From NCBI GenBank assembly GCA_022432975.1, contig CM039502.1, positions 24,636,383-24,700,382 of the forward strand: DNA of 64,000 bases. The letters run 5' to 3'. The notes beneath the pieces are model-generated. The model was given only the letters and a program-made list of their open reading frames with translations. It made no database searches and was not told the origin of the DNA. Shown in pieces: positions 22,788 through 47,978 of this stretch. The stretch is from Begonia masoniana. Taxonomy: Eukaryota > Streptophyta > Magnoliopsida > Cucurbitales > Begoniaceae. Numbering within the stretch: position 1 is the first letter of the stretch; the number at the start of each line of letters is the position of its first letter. A program made the position numbers and the translations under genes.

Positions 22788-23757
22788 TTCACCTCACCAA
22801 CTCATCTGCCGATGAAAATCATGGTAACTTCACACACCACTTCATCTGCCGATGAAGTTAACATAACTCATCTGCCGATGAAGTCAGCGCAATTTCATCT
22901 CTCAATAGACAAACACACGTCATCTTCCGATAACAACAATATGACTCCACGCCTTCCGATTCGCTAAACGACAAACGGGTTACTCTACACCTTCCGATTC
23001 GCCTAAACGACAAACGGGTTTCTCCCTCTTCCGATGGAATGGACTACATCTACCGACACGTGCTACTCACGTAACTCCTTAAAGCGTCTACTGATAGACT
23101 TTAAAATTTACCTCTTCCGATGGCTTTTCAGAAGACATCTTCCGATAGAATTTAAAATTTACTCAACATCTACCGACAGATATCATCTGTCGATAGAGAG
23201 CAAAACAACAACTCTAATCGCTTCACTTGCAAATCCAGTAATAAACCAACAGAATACTAAATTCAAAGAAAACTAAGAATACTTTTGAAAACTTCAAGTA
23301 ACTCATTCTTGCTAAAACTAACCAGAGACAATCCAAACCTTTGTGTCACTAGAAACTCATAAGTACTATCTTGAAATCCCAACAGAATATCGTTATCAGA
23401 AAAGAAACTCAAAAGCGAATTCCAAAACATTAAATTTCTACTGTCATGAAAGCTCAGTATAATAAATTTGAAATACTGTCAATTAATCTTTGTTAGTCAA
23501 TGACACCAGTCAAACCGCCCCATCAGATGCCTGACCGTTGCACAGCCGTGCTCCACCAACCTCATCTACTCGGTTATGCTCTCAGGGAAATCACCTGCTG
23601 TATCCTCAACACCTACATCACAAAACTCATCTATTAGCCTAATGCTAAGCAAGTAAAGCATTAATGAAATGTATGCTGAAACATAAACCCTGATCATGCA
23701 GTTTCTAATTTTCTCAACTCAGTTGTGCATCGTTCATAAACTGGTCTGATCCCTAAG

Positions 23758-25472
23758 TTCCCTTGGGAGTGGGATCGGTTCTCCCAATGTAATAAATCCT
23801 CTACTCAGTTAAGGGGCGATTACTTCCCTTAACAGCTAATACAGATCCCTTAATTCCCTTGGGAGTGGGATCGGTTCTCCCAATGTAATAAATCCTCTAC
23901 TCAGTTAAGGGGCGGATTACTTCCCTTAACAGCTAATACAGATCCCTTAATTCCCTTGGGAGTGGGATCGGTTCTCCCAATGTAATAAATCCTCTACTCA
24001 GTTAAGGGGCGGATTACTTCCCTTAACAGCTAATACAGATCCCTTAATTCCCTTGGGAGTGGGATCGGTTCTCCCAATGTAATAAATCCTCTACTCAGTT
24101 AAGGGGCGGATTACTTCCCTTAACAGCTAATACAGATCCCTTAATTCCCTTGGGAGTGGGATCGGTTCTCCCAATGTAATAAATCCTCTACTCAGTTAAG
24201 GGGCGGATTACTTCCCTTAACAGCTAATACAGATCCCTTAATTCCCTTGGGAGTGGGATCGGTTCTCCCAATGTAATAAATCCTCTACTCAGTTAAGGGG
24301 CGGATTACTTCCCTTAACAGCTAATACAGATCCCTTAATTCCCTTGGGAGTGGGATCGGTTCTCCCAATGTAATAAATCCTCTACTCAGTTAAGGGGCGG
24401 ATTACTTCCCTTAACAGCTAATACAGATCCCTTAATTCCCTTGGGAGTGGGATCGGTTCTCCCAATGTAATAAATCCTCTACTCAGTTAAGGGGCGGATT
24501 ACTTCCCTTAACAGCTAATACAGATCCCTTAATTCCCTTGGGAGTGGGATCGGTTCTCCCAATGTAATAAATCCTCTACTCAGTTAAGGGGCGGATTACT
24601 TCCCTTAACAGCTAATACAGATCCCTTAATTCCCTTGGGAGTGGGATCGGTTCTCCCAATGTAATAAATCCTCTACTCAGTTAAGGGGCGGATTACTTCC
24701 CTTAACAGCTAATACAGATCCCTTAATTCCCTTGGGAGTGGGATCGGTTCTCCCAATGTAATAAATCCTCTACTCAGTTAAGGGGCGGATTACTTCCCTT
24801 AACAGCTAATACAGATCCCTTAATTCCCTTGGGAGTGGGATCGGTTCTCCCAATGTAATAAATCCTCTACTCAGTTAAGGGGCGGATTACTTCCCTTAAC
24901 AGCTAATACAGATCCCTTAATTCCCTTGGGAGTGGGATCGGTTCTCCCAATGTAATAAATCCTCTACTCAGTTAAGGGGCGGATTACTTCCCTTAACAGC
25001 TAATACAGATCCCTTAATTCCCTTGGGAGTGGGATCGGTTCTCCCAATGTAATAAATCCTCTACTCAGTTAAGGGGCGGATTACTTCCCTTAACAGCTAA
25101 TACAGATCCCTTAATTCCCTTGGGAGTGGGATCGGTTCTCCCAATGTAATAAATCCTCTACTCAGTTAAGGGGCGGATTACTTCCCTTAACAGCTAATAC
25201 AGATCCCTTAATTCCCTTGGGAGTGGGATCGGTTCTCCCAATGTAATAAATCCTCTACTCAGTTAAGGGGCGGATTACTTCCCTTAACAGCTAATACAGA
25301 TCCCTTAATTCCCTTGGGAGTGGGATCGGTTCTCCCAATGTAATAAATCCTCTACTCAGTTAAGGGGCGGATTACTTCCCTTAACAGCTAATACAGATCC
25401 CTTAATTCCCTTGGGAGTGGGATCGGTTCTCCCAATGTAATAAATCCTCTACTCAGTTAAGGGGCGGATTAA
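23758..25472. repeat. 97-bp tandem array, about 17.7 copies
   Basis: Units start at 23758, 23854 and then every 97 bp to 25406. The first unit lacks one base. Each unit contains two inverted repeats with 11-nt loops: TTGGGAG/CTCCCAA and GTTAAGGG/CCCTTAAC. The sister LTR at 57132-59176 has two diverged copies at 58310-58500. Confidence 0.97.
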
Positions 25473-25855
25473 GCATTCCCGATACATCACTAAACCCCAA
25501 AACCCAAATCTCTCACCCGCAGCTTATCGAAGATACATACATTGCAATCCTTCAGCTACCCTAGCACTAGAACGGCAAGTAGTTGATTCAAAACTCACCT
25601 TGGTTGGGGAAAACCGGAGGGGAAATCGCCCAGAGGTAGTCTGCTTGAGCTGAGAGGTAAGAGTAATAAAACAGTGGCGGCTAAACCTCACTAAACCTTT
25701 CCTTAAATACCTTATCCACAATATAAATTCGCAATTACCATCTTGCCCCTGCTTAGTCATTTACAACCTAATCAACATTTCACTAAATTTTAACCATAAA
25801 AATTATATACCACCGTTTAATAACTTATTTTGATTTATTGAAACCGGGTGCTACA

Positions 25856-29379
<3,524 letters not shown>

Positions 29380-30109
29380 CATGTGTTTTCGTGAAGTTTA
29401 GATAGGGTTGGGAAAACCCTAAAGGGGAATTCCGAATTTTCTGTTCTTTGCTGAAATCCCTTGATATATTTAGTGGTTAAAACTTTGAATAGGTTGGTTT
29501 AGGTTATTTTTGGAGTTAGAATAGCAAATTGGAGAGAGTTGTGTAAAAACCAGTTTTTGGAATCAATATTGCCGGTTCTGTTTTGCTGTTTTTCGATCTA
29601 GGTAAGAGTGTTTCAATGGATAGTAGACGTGTTGAGGTTTACGGAATGGGGTGGCACGTCAAAATCTATTGAAAAATGAGGGAGTTATTATCGTTTAAAG
29701 TTTGGACACCGAAAATGTGGGAAAAATCAGGTTTTAGAGGTTTTAAACTTTAAATGGGTTAAAATGGTTAGTTTTGGTTTAGGTAATTCTTTAGAATTTA
29801 TTAGGTTGGTACTAAGTAAGTTTTCATTGTATTTGTAGGTTGACAGGTGTGTATTTGAGATTGGCATAGTAAACGAGTACGTGCCGGGAACCCAGGTAAG
29901 TAGCGGATGTGTGTGATTTTGCCTCCGGGCCTACACCATGGAACGGTAGAGAATTGTTTGCTTGGTTGTTTTGTTTTGTCTTGTGTTGAGCATTGTATGT
30001 GACATGCATCATGGTTTTCAAACTACGAAATAGGTGTTTTGAGCAACGTTTGCAAACTGTGAGAGTGAAATGTAAAGATAAAAAGATATGTGAGGCAATG
30101 TGACCTTTT

Positions 30110-30340
30110 GTGGAGTCGCTTCGTCGCGAATAGTGCCTGAAAGAATGGCAGTTCGGAAGAGTTCCACAAAAGATGTGTGGTGGTCTCTTATGGAGAAGCC
30201 TCGTCGCGAATAGTGCCTGAAAGAATGGCAATTCGGGAGGTTATCACAAAAGATGCACGGTGGTTTCTTATTGAGTCGCCACGTCACGAATTAGTGTCTG
30301 AAAGAATAGCAATTCGGGAGGTGTCTACAAGAGAGTCACA
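30110..30340 (+). repeat. ~80-bp tandem motif, 3 diverged copies, within the LTR
   Basis: TCGTCGCGAATAGTGCCTG and relatives recur at about 30120, 30200 and 30281, each followed by AAAGAATGGCA(G/A)TTCGG. This is the plus-strand relative of the 59-bp array at 38094-40070 and of the two copies near 62545-62640. Confidence 0.85.
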
Positions 30341-31252
30341 GTTGAAAGTATGTAAGTTGTCGTGATTATGAACGAGGTTCATTGATCGACGTGGGAGAAG
30401 ATCGTGTATGACTGTCCCGTGTGTGAACACGATGTGTGCCTCGGATCTGGCTCTGCGGGGTCAACGCATGACCATCCTGATTGGATAGGTATCCGCTTGA
30501 CTCACATGTGAAAGTGGAAGAGTAACGAAACGAGAACGAACAAGATGAACACAACCGAGAGTTAGAAACCACATGTGTTAGGGTTGTGTGTGAGGGTGCG
30601 CGTGTGGTGTGCATTGTGTTTTTGTATGCATTATTCCCTACTTACTAAGGATTAGGCTTATGTTTTGTGTTCTGTGTTGTAGGTGACGACGTCATTGCAG
30701 GTGAGAGCTTTGAGAAAAGCTAGGAATGAAGACGCAGTTGGTGATGTACGCGGTATGTCGGTGCAGGTATTTATCGGGGCGTCTCGACCATGGTCTTCGG
30801 AAAGATGTGGGTAGAACGTTATTTTGAATTGTATAGTTTTTACCTATTTTGAGTTTGTAAAAATGTGGTCGTTTCGCGGGATTTTTTTGTATAAACGATA
30901 GTGACTTTATAACTTTTGTTAATATAGTTTTGGGAGTTATTGTATGTAAGCTTGGTTTTCAGGTTTTGGTTTTCGAAAATGAGTCGTTATGCTGCTCGGT
31001 TTTTAATGATTCCACGTTTTCGTTGAGGTTTTAGAGTCAAGTTTTCATGGTTTTACGTATAAAGGAGTCAGGAATAGTTTGGAGTATGTTTTAGTTGAAG
31101 AAGTGTAGGAAGAAATTTTAGTGCGGGTGAGGCAGGGAAGCTGTCGATCGATCGGTAAAATACGGCAATCGATCGGCAGGCATTTTGTTATTAGCGATCG
31201 GCAACAGAGAGGTTGCTGATCGATCGGCTGTGTGTGAACAGTACCATTTGTA

Positions 31253-33123
<1,871 letters not shown>

Positions 33124-33281
33124 ACGATTTTGTGCACGTTTTTCAACCATTTTGGAGGGTTTAAAAAACCTAAAAATCGAGTCATATTTTATCAAAAATT
33201 TATTTTAAACGTCGTTTTAAACGTGGTATGGGTTAGTAAAGTAGCGCACCGAGCCAGGGTGGGTTTGGGGGCGTTACAAGA

Positions 33282-33293
33282 TGGTATCAGAGC
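33282..33293 (+). promoter_or_regulatory. Gypsy primer binding site (tRNA-Met type)
   Basis: TGGTATCAGAGC, the exact complement of the plant initiator tRNA-Met 3' end, three bases after the LTR end. Confidence 0.95.
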
Positions 33294-33438
33294 AAAAGTG
33301 GTCGATTCAATCAAAGGATTACCCGACAATGGCGGCCGCCATGCAACGTGCTTCACCGACTGTAAGTATTTCTTTCCTTTAGTTAGTTTATATATCTAAG
33401 ATTAGATTATTTTAACCCTGTGCAGGATTAGAACTAAA
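33294..33438 (+). promoter_or_regulatory. Gypsy leader with a candidate small intron
   Basis: The leader contains ACTGTAAGTATTTC (donor-like GTAAGT at 33362) and CCCTGTGCAGGATT (acceptor-like TGCAG ending at 33425), 64 bp apart, just before the gag ATG at 33439. The donor and following bases are conserved in the two minus-strand elements around 49430-49445 and 56725-56745. The intron is an inference only. Confidence 0.35.
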
Positions 33439-34506
33439 ATGCCGAGAAACGAAAGAGAGCCTAGGCAACCTAGAAGTGAACTTGAATAGTTAGTCAAGCT
33501 TCTTACTGAGTTGGTCAGTAGGCAAACAGAATTGGTTGGGGGGCAAGTCGAATTGGTTGGATCGCTGTTAGGTCAGGGAGGATCAGGAAATGTTGGAGCT
33601 AGTTCTAGTGGGGAAAAATTCCAAAAATTAAAGCCTCCGTTGTTTGAGGGTCAGTTAATAGATCCCACAGCTGCTGAGAGGTGGATATACACTGTAGACA
33701 ATATGTTTAATCTCGCTGAATTGGAGGAAGAAAACAAAGTGAAGTGTGTAACGTTCTACTTAGCTAACGACGCCCAAAGTTGGTGGGAGACGGTGAAGGC
33801 TACCACAGAGGCTCATAGTATGACATGGAAAGAGTTCAAAGATCTATTATTCGACAAGTACTATAACAGAACAATTTAAGCTACTAAGAGAATGTAATTC
33901 TTACAGTTGAAACAGACCGGATCTGTGGGAGAGTACATCCAACAGTTTGAGTCTCTGTCTCGGTTTGCCAGCCACATGATTAGCAGAGAAGAAGATAAAG
34001 TATTTCAGTTTGTACAAGGTCTGAAGCCGGAGATTTATATGTTAGTGAAAACCTTTGGAATTGAAGGAGTTTCATATACAAGAATTTTGGTGAAAGCAAT
34101 AGAGGTGGAGGAGGCTAATGAGAAGTGTGCCAAGTCAATAGAAGCTCCTAGGCAAATGTTCAAGGAGATTATAGCCTCGATGAGTGGAGAGAGACCTTCT
34201 TCTCACTCTCAAAAAACCAAAAGGCTGGGAGACCATCTAAACGACCAAAGAGAAGGAATGAAGCCGCGAAAGCAGCAAATGAGAAGTTTTCCAAAATGTC
34301 TAAAATGTTTGAAATATCATCCAGGAGAGTGCGAACAATATGAGGGAAAATATTTTAACTGTTTTAAAGCTGACCATATTGTCCGAGATTGTCCAAAGCC
34401 AAAGACTAACCTGTGTTTCAATTGTAACGAGCCTGAGCATATAGCTAAGAATTGTCCTATAGCAAAGAAGGGTCAGGCTAAAGCGACACACAGAATTCAA
34501 CCGTGA
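33439..34506 (+). pseudogene. Ty3/gypsy gag, broken by three in-frame stops
   Basis: Gag forms the particle that packages the element RNA. The frame from ATG 33439 is interrupted by TAG at 33487, TAA at 33877 and TAA at 33895, but stays in one frame to TGA at 34504. The retrotransposon-gag domain is clear: LKPPLFEGQL, ERWIYTVDNMF, AQSWWETVKA, FVQGLKPEI. Near the end are two zinc knuckles. The first has lost its first cysteine and glycine (YFNCFKADHIVRDC). The second is complete (CFNCNEPEHIAKNC). The stops make full-length product unlikely. Protease, RT and integrase are absent because a poly-T tract starts 33 bp later. Confidence 0.93.
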
Positions 34507-34536
34507 CCTTAGGTATGGTACTTGTAGTATAGTGGC

Positions 34537-40070
<5,534 letters not shown>

Positions 40071-40090
40071 TCTGGTTTTGCTGTGTGAAG
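40071..40090. other. 20-bp unique junction between two arrays
   Basis: TCTGGTTTTGCTGTGTGAAG links the 59-bp and 31-bp arrays. It is not recognised elsewhere in the window. Confidence 0.6.
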
Positions 40091-43000
40091 CTTCGATGTT
40101 AAGCAGAAGGTTCCGTGAACGCTTCGATGTTAAGCAGAAGGTTCCGTGAACGCTTCGATGTTAAGCAGAAGGTTCCGTGAACGCTTCGATGTTAAGCAGA
40201 AGGTTCCGTGAACGCTTCGATGTTAAGCAGAAGGTTCCGTGAACGCTTCGATGTTAAGCAGAAGGTTCCGTGAACGCTTCGATGTTAAGCAGAAGGTTCC
40301 GTGAACGCTTCGATGTTAAGCAGAAGGTTCCGTGAACGCTTCGATGTTAAGCAGAAGGTTCCGTGAACGCTTCGATGTTAAGCAGAAGGTTCCGTGAACG
40401 CTTCGATGTTAAGCAGAAGGTTCCGTGAACGCTTCGATGTTAAGCAGAAGGTTCCGTGAACGCTTCGATGTTAAGCAGAAGGTTCCGTGAACGCTTCGAT
40501 GTTAAGCAGAAGGTTCCGTGAACGCTTCGATGTTAAGCAGAAGGTTCCGTGAACGCTTCGATGTTAAGCAGAAGGTTCCGTGAACGCTTCGATGTTAAGC
40601 AGAAGGTTCCGTGAACGCTTCGATGTTAAGCAGAAGGTTCCGTGAACGCTTCGATGTTAAGCAGAAGGTTCCGTGAACGCTTCGATGTTAAGCAGAAGGT
40701 TCCGTGAACGCTTCGATGTTAAGCAGAAGGTTCCGTGAACGCTTCGATGTTAAGCAGAAGGTTCCGTGAACGCTTCGATGTTAAGCAGAAGGTTCCGTGA
40801 ACGCTTCGATGTTAAGCAGAAGGTTCCGTGAACGCTTCGATGTTAAGCAGAAGGTTCCGTGAACGCTTCGATGTTAAGCAGAAGGTTCCGTGAACGCTTC
40901 GATGTTAAGCAGAAGGTTCCGTGAACGCTTCGATGTTAAGCAGAAGGTTCCGTGAACGCTTCGATGTTAAGCAGAAGGTTCCGTGAACGCTTCGATGTTA
41001 AGCAGAAGGTTCCGTGAACGCTTCGATGTTAAGCAGAAGGTTCCGTGAACGCTTCGATGTTAAGCAGAAGGTTCCGTGAACGCTTCGATGTTAAGCAGAA
41101 GGTTCCGTGAACGCTTCGATGTTAAGCAGAAGGTTCCGTGAACGCTTCGATGTTAAGCAGAAGGTTCCGTGAACGCTTCGATGTTAAGCAGAAGGTTCCG
41201 TGAACGCTTCGATGTTAAGCAGAAGGTTCCGTGAACGCTTCGATGTTAAGCAGAAGGTTCCGTGAACGCTTCGATGTTAAGCAGAAGGTTCCGTGAACGC
41301 TTCGATGTTAAGCAGAAGGTTCCGTGAACGCTTCGATGTTAAGCAGAAGGTTCCGTGAACGCTTCGATGTTAAGCAGAAGGTTCCGTGAACGCTTCGATG
41401 TTAAGCAGAAGGTTCCGTGAACGCTTCGATGTTAAGCAGAAGGTTCCGTGAACGCTTCGATGTTAAGCAGAAGGTTCCGTGAACGCTTCGATGTTAAGCA
41501 GAAGGTTCCGTGAACGCTTCGATGTTAAGCAGAAGGTTCCGTGAACGCTTCGATGTTAAGCAGAAGGTTCCGTGAACGCTTCGATGTTAAGCAGAAGGTT
41601 CCGTGAACGCTTCGATGTTAAGCAGAAGGTTCCGTGAACGCTTCGATGTTAAGCAGAAGGTTCCGTGAACGCTTCGATGTTAAGCAGAAGGTTCCGTGAA
41701 CGCTTCGATGTTAAGCAGAAGGTTCCGTGAACGCTTCGATGTTAAGCAGAAGGTTCCGTGAACGCTTCGATGTTAAGCAGAAGGTTCCGTGAACGCTTCG
41801 ATGTTAAGCAGAAGGTTCCGTGAACGCTTCGATGTTAAGCAGAAGGTTCCGTGAACGCTTCGATGTTAAGCAGAAGGTTCCGTGAACGCTTCGATGTTAA
41901 GCAGAAGGTTCCGTGAACGCTTCGATGTTAAGCAGAAGGTTCCGTGAACGCTTCGATGTTAAGCAGAAGGTTCCGTGAACGCTTCGATGTTAAGCAGAAG
42001 GTTCCGTGAACGCTTCGATGTTAAGCAGAAGGTTCCGTGAACGCTTCGATGTTAAGCAGAAGGTTCCGTGAACGCTTCGATGTTAAGCAGAAGGTTCCGT
42101 GAACGCTTCGATGTTAAGCAGAAGGTTCCGTGAACGCTTCGATGTTAAGCAGAAGGTTCCGTGAACGCTTCGATGTTAAGCAGAAGGTTCCGTGAACGCT
42201 TCGATGTTAAGCAGAAGGTTCCGTGAACGCTTCGATGTTAAGCAGAAGGTTCCGTGAACGCTTCGATGTTAAGCAGAAGGTTCCGTGAACGCTTCGATGT
42301 TAAGCAGAAGGTTCCGTGAACGCTTCGATGTTAAGCAGAAGGTTCCGTGAACGCTTCGATGTTAAGCAGAAGGTTCCGTGAACGCTTCGATGTTAAGCAG
42401 AAGGTTCCGTGAACGCTTCGATGTTAAGCAGAAGGTTCCGTGAACGCTTCGATGTTAAGCAGAAGGTTCCGTGAACGCTTCGATGTTAAGCAGAAGGTTC
42501 CGTGAACGCTTCGATGTTAAGCAGAAGGTTCCGTGAACGCTTCGATGTTAAGCAGAAGGTTCCGTGAACGCTTCGATGTTAAGCAGAAGGTTCCGTGAAC
42601 GCTTCGATGTTAAGCAGAAGGTTCCGTGAACGCTTCGATGTTAAGCAGAAGGTTCCGTGAACGCTTCGATGTTAAGCAGAAGGTTCCGTGAACGCTTCGA
42701 TGTTAAGCAGAAGGTTCCGTGAACGCTTCGATGTTAAGCAGAAGGTTCCGTGAACGCTTCGATGTTAAGCAGAAGGTTCCGTGAACGCTTCGATGTTAAG
42801 CAGAAGGTTCCGTGAACGCTTCGATGTTAAGCAGAAGGTTCCGTGAACGCTTCGATGTTAAGCAGAAGGTTCCGTGAACGCTTCGATGTTAAGCAGAAGG
42901 TTCCGTGAACGCTTCGATGTTAAGCAGAAGGTTCCGTGAACGCTTCGATGTTAAGCAGAAGGTTCCGTGAACGCTTCGATGTTAAGCAGAAGGTTCCGTG

Positions 43001-45732
43001 AACGCTTCGATGTTAAGCAGAAGGTTCCGTGAACGCTTCGATGTTAAGCAGAAGGTTCCGTGAACGCTTCGATGTTAAGCAGAAGGTTCCGTGAACGCTT
43101 CGATGTTAAGCAGAAGGTTCCGTGAACGCTTCGATGTTAAGCAGAAGGTTCCGTGAACGCTTCGATGTTAAGCAGAAGGTTCCGTGAACGCTTCGATGTT
43201 AAGCAGAAGGTTCCGTGAACGCTTCGATGTTAAGCAGAAGGTTCCGTGAACGCTTCGATGTTAAGCAGAAGGTTCCGTGAACGCTTCGATGTTAAGCAGA
43301 AGGTTCCGTGAACGCTTCGATGTTAAGCAGAAGGTTCCGTGAACGCTTCGATGTTAAGCAGAAGGTTCCGTGAACGCTTCGATGTTAAGCAGAAGGTTCC
43401 GTGAACGCTTCGATGTTAAGCAGAAGGTTCCGTGAACGCTTCGATGTTAAGCAGAAGGTTCCGTGAACGCTTCGATGTTAAGCAGAAGGTTCCGTGAACG
43501 CTTCGATGTTAAGCAGAAGGTTCCGTGAACGCTTCGATGTTAAGCAGAAGGTTCCGTGAACGCTTCGATGTTAAGCAGAAGGTTCCGTGAACGCTTCGAT
43601 GTTAAGCAGAAGGTTCCGTGAACGCTTCGATGTTAAGCAGAAGGTTCCGTGAACGCTTCGATGTTAAGCAGAAGGTTCCGTGAACGCTTCGATGTTAAGC
43701 AGAAGGTTCCGTGAACGCTTCGATGTTAAGCAGAAGGTTCCGTGAACGCTTCGATGTTAAGCAGAAGGTTCCGTGAACGCTTCGATGTTAAGCAGAAGGT
43801 TCCGTGAACGCTTCGATGTTAAGCAGAAGGTTCCGTGAACGCTTCGATGTTAAGCAGAAGGTTCCGTGAACGCTTCGATGTTAAGCAGAAGGTTCCGTGA
43901 ACGCTTCGATGTTAAGCAGAAGGTTCCGTGAACGCTTCGATGTTAAGCAGAAGGTTCCGTGAACGCTTCGATGTTAAGCAGAAGGTTCCGTGAACGCTTC
44001 GATGTTAAGCAGAAGGTTCCGTGAACGCTTCGATGTTAAGCAGAAGGTTCCGTGAACGCTTCGATGTTAAGCAGAAGGTTCCGTGAACGCTTCGATGTTA
44101 AGCAGAAGGTTCCGTGAACGCTTCGATGTTAAGCAGAAGGTTCCGTGAACGCTTCGATGTTAAGCAGAAGGTTCCGTGAACGCTTCGATGTTAAGCAGAA
44201 GGTTCCGTGAACGCTTCGATGTTAAGCAGAAGGTTCCGTGAACGCTTCGATGTTAAGCAGAAGGTTCCGTGAACGCTTCGATGTTAAGCAGAAGGTTCCG
44301 TGAACGCTTCGATGTTAAGCAGAAGGTTCCGTGAACGCTTCGATGTTAAGCAGAAGGTTCCGTGAACGCTTCGATGTTAAGCAGAAGGTTCCGTGAACGC
44401 TTCGATGTTAAGCAGAAGGTTCCGTGAACGCTTCGATGTTAAGCAGAAGGTTCCGTGAACGCTTCGATGTTAAGCAGAAGGTTCCGTGAACGCTTCGATG
44501 TTAAGCAGAAGGTTCCGTGAACGCTTCGATGTTAAGCAGAAGGTTCCGTGAACGCTTCGATGTTAAGCAGAAGGTTCCGTGAACGCTTCGATGTTAAGCA
44601 GAAGGTTCCGTGAACGCTTCGATGTTAAGCAGAAGGTTCCGTGAACGCTTCGATGTTAAGCAGAAGGTTCCGTGAACGCTTCGATGTTAAGCAGAAGGTT
44701 CCGTGAACGCTTCGATGTTAAGCAGAAGGTTCCGTGAACGCTTCGATGTTAAGCAGAAGGTTCCGTGAACGCTTCGATGTTAAGCAGAAGGTTCCGTGAA
44801 CGCTTCGATGTTAAGCAGAAGGTTCCGTGAACGCTTCGATGTTAAGCAGAAGGTTCCGTGAACGCTTCGATGTTAAGCAGAAGGTTCCGTGAACGCTTCG
44901 ATGTTAAGCAGAAGGTTCCGTGAACGCTTCGATGTTAAGCAGAAGGTTCCGTGAACGCTTCGATGTTAAGCAGAAGGTTCCGTGAACGCTTCGATGTTAA
45001 GCAGAAGGTTCCGTGAACGCTTCGATGTTAAGCAGAAGGTTCCGTGAACGCTTCGATGTTAAGCAGAAGGTTCCGTGAACGCTTCGATGTTAAGCAGAAG
45101 GTTCCGTGAACGCTTCGATGTTAAGCAGAAGGTTCCGTGAACGCTTCGATGTTAAGCAGAAGGTTCCGTGAACGCTTCGATGTTAAGCAGAAGGTTCCGT
45201 GAACGCTTCGATGTTAAGCAGAAGGTTCCGTGAACGCTTCGATGTTAAGCAGAAGGTTCCGTGAACGCTTCGATGTTAAGCAGAAGGTTCCGTGAACGCT
45301 TCGATGTTAAGCAGAAGGTTCCGTGAACGCTTCGATGTTAAGCAGAAGGTTCCGTGAACGCTTCGATGTTAAGCAGAAGGTTCCGTGAACGCTTCGATGT
45401 TAAGCAGAAGGTTCCGTGAACGCTTCGATGTTAAGCAGAAGGTTCCGTGAACGCTTCGATGTTAAGCAGAAGGTTCCGTGAACGCTTCGATGTTAAGCAG
45501 AAGGTTCCGTGAACGCTTCGATGTTAAGCAGAAGGTTCCGTGAACGCTTCGATGTTAAGCAGAAGGTTCCGTGAACGCTTCGATGTTAAGCAGAAGGTTC
45601 CGTGAACGCTTCGATGTTAAGCAGAAGGTTCCGTGAACGCTTCGATGTTAAGCAGAAGGTTCCGTGAACGCTTCGATGTTAAGCAGAAGGTTCCGTGAAC
45701 GCTTCGATGTTAAGCAGAAGGTTCCGTGAACG
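40091..45732. repeat. 31-bp tandem array, exactly 182 copies
   Basis: 5642 bp divide exactly by 31. The unit begins CTTCGATGTTAAGCAGAAGG and includes the small inverted repeat GTTC-CGT-GAAC. All units look identical by eye. I found no single-copy source for it in the window. It is followed by CTTGA and poly-G. Confidence 0.97.
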
Positions 45733-45735
45733 CTT

Positions 45736-47875
<2,140 letters not shown>

Positions 47876-47978
47876 TAAGTAGTTTTAAATTCTGCTATGT
47901 TCGATTTTATATAAATTATTGGGGTTAAAGTGAGCCAAGTAGCGCTCCGAGCCAGGGTAGGTTCGGGGGCATTACAAA
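47876..47978 (+). mobile_element. Last ~100 bp of a gypsy LTR, plus strand
   Basis: AGTGAGCCAAGTAGCGCTCC, GAGCCAGGGTAGG and GGGGGCATTACA match the end of the LTRs at 49924 and 56821 read in reverse. Most of the LTR is missing between the spacer and this end. It abuts an oppositely oriented LTR at 47979. Confidence 0.8.

Larger units (their letters stand above)
22158..25855 (-). mobile_element. Solo LTR (3698 bp) with two internal tandem arrays
   Basis: It starts TGTAACGCCCCGAG, ends GGGTGCTACA, and is flanked by CTTTG (22153-22157 and 25856-25860). It is a close relative of the 2045-bp solo LTR at 57132-59176; the last ~200 bp are nearly the same. The extra length is mainly the 97-bp array. 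The reversed TAGCCTAATGCTAAGCAAG motif sets the orientation. A ~50-bp block around 22288-22336 recurs nearly unchanged at 23633-23681. Confidence 0.92.

Noticed and set aside
40091..45732. Telomeric or centromeric satellite
   Set aside because: The 31-bp unit has no telomere motif, and the array is only 5.6 kb inside retrotransposon debris; centromere identity cannot be claimed from sequence alone.
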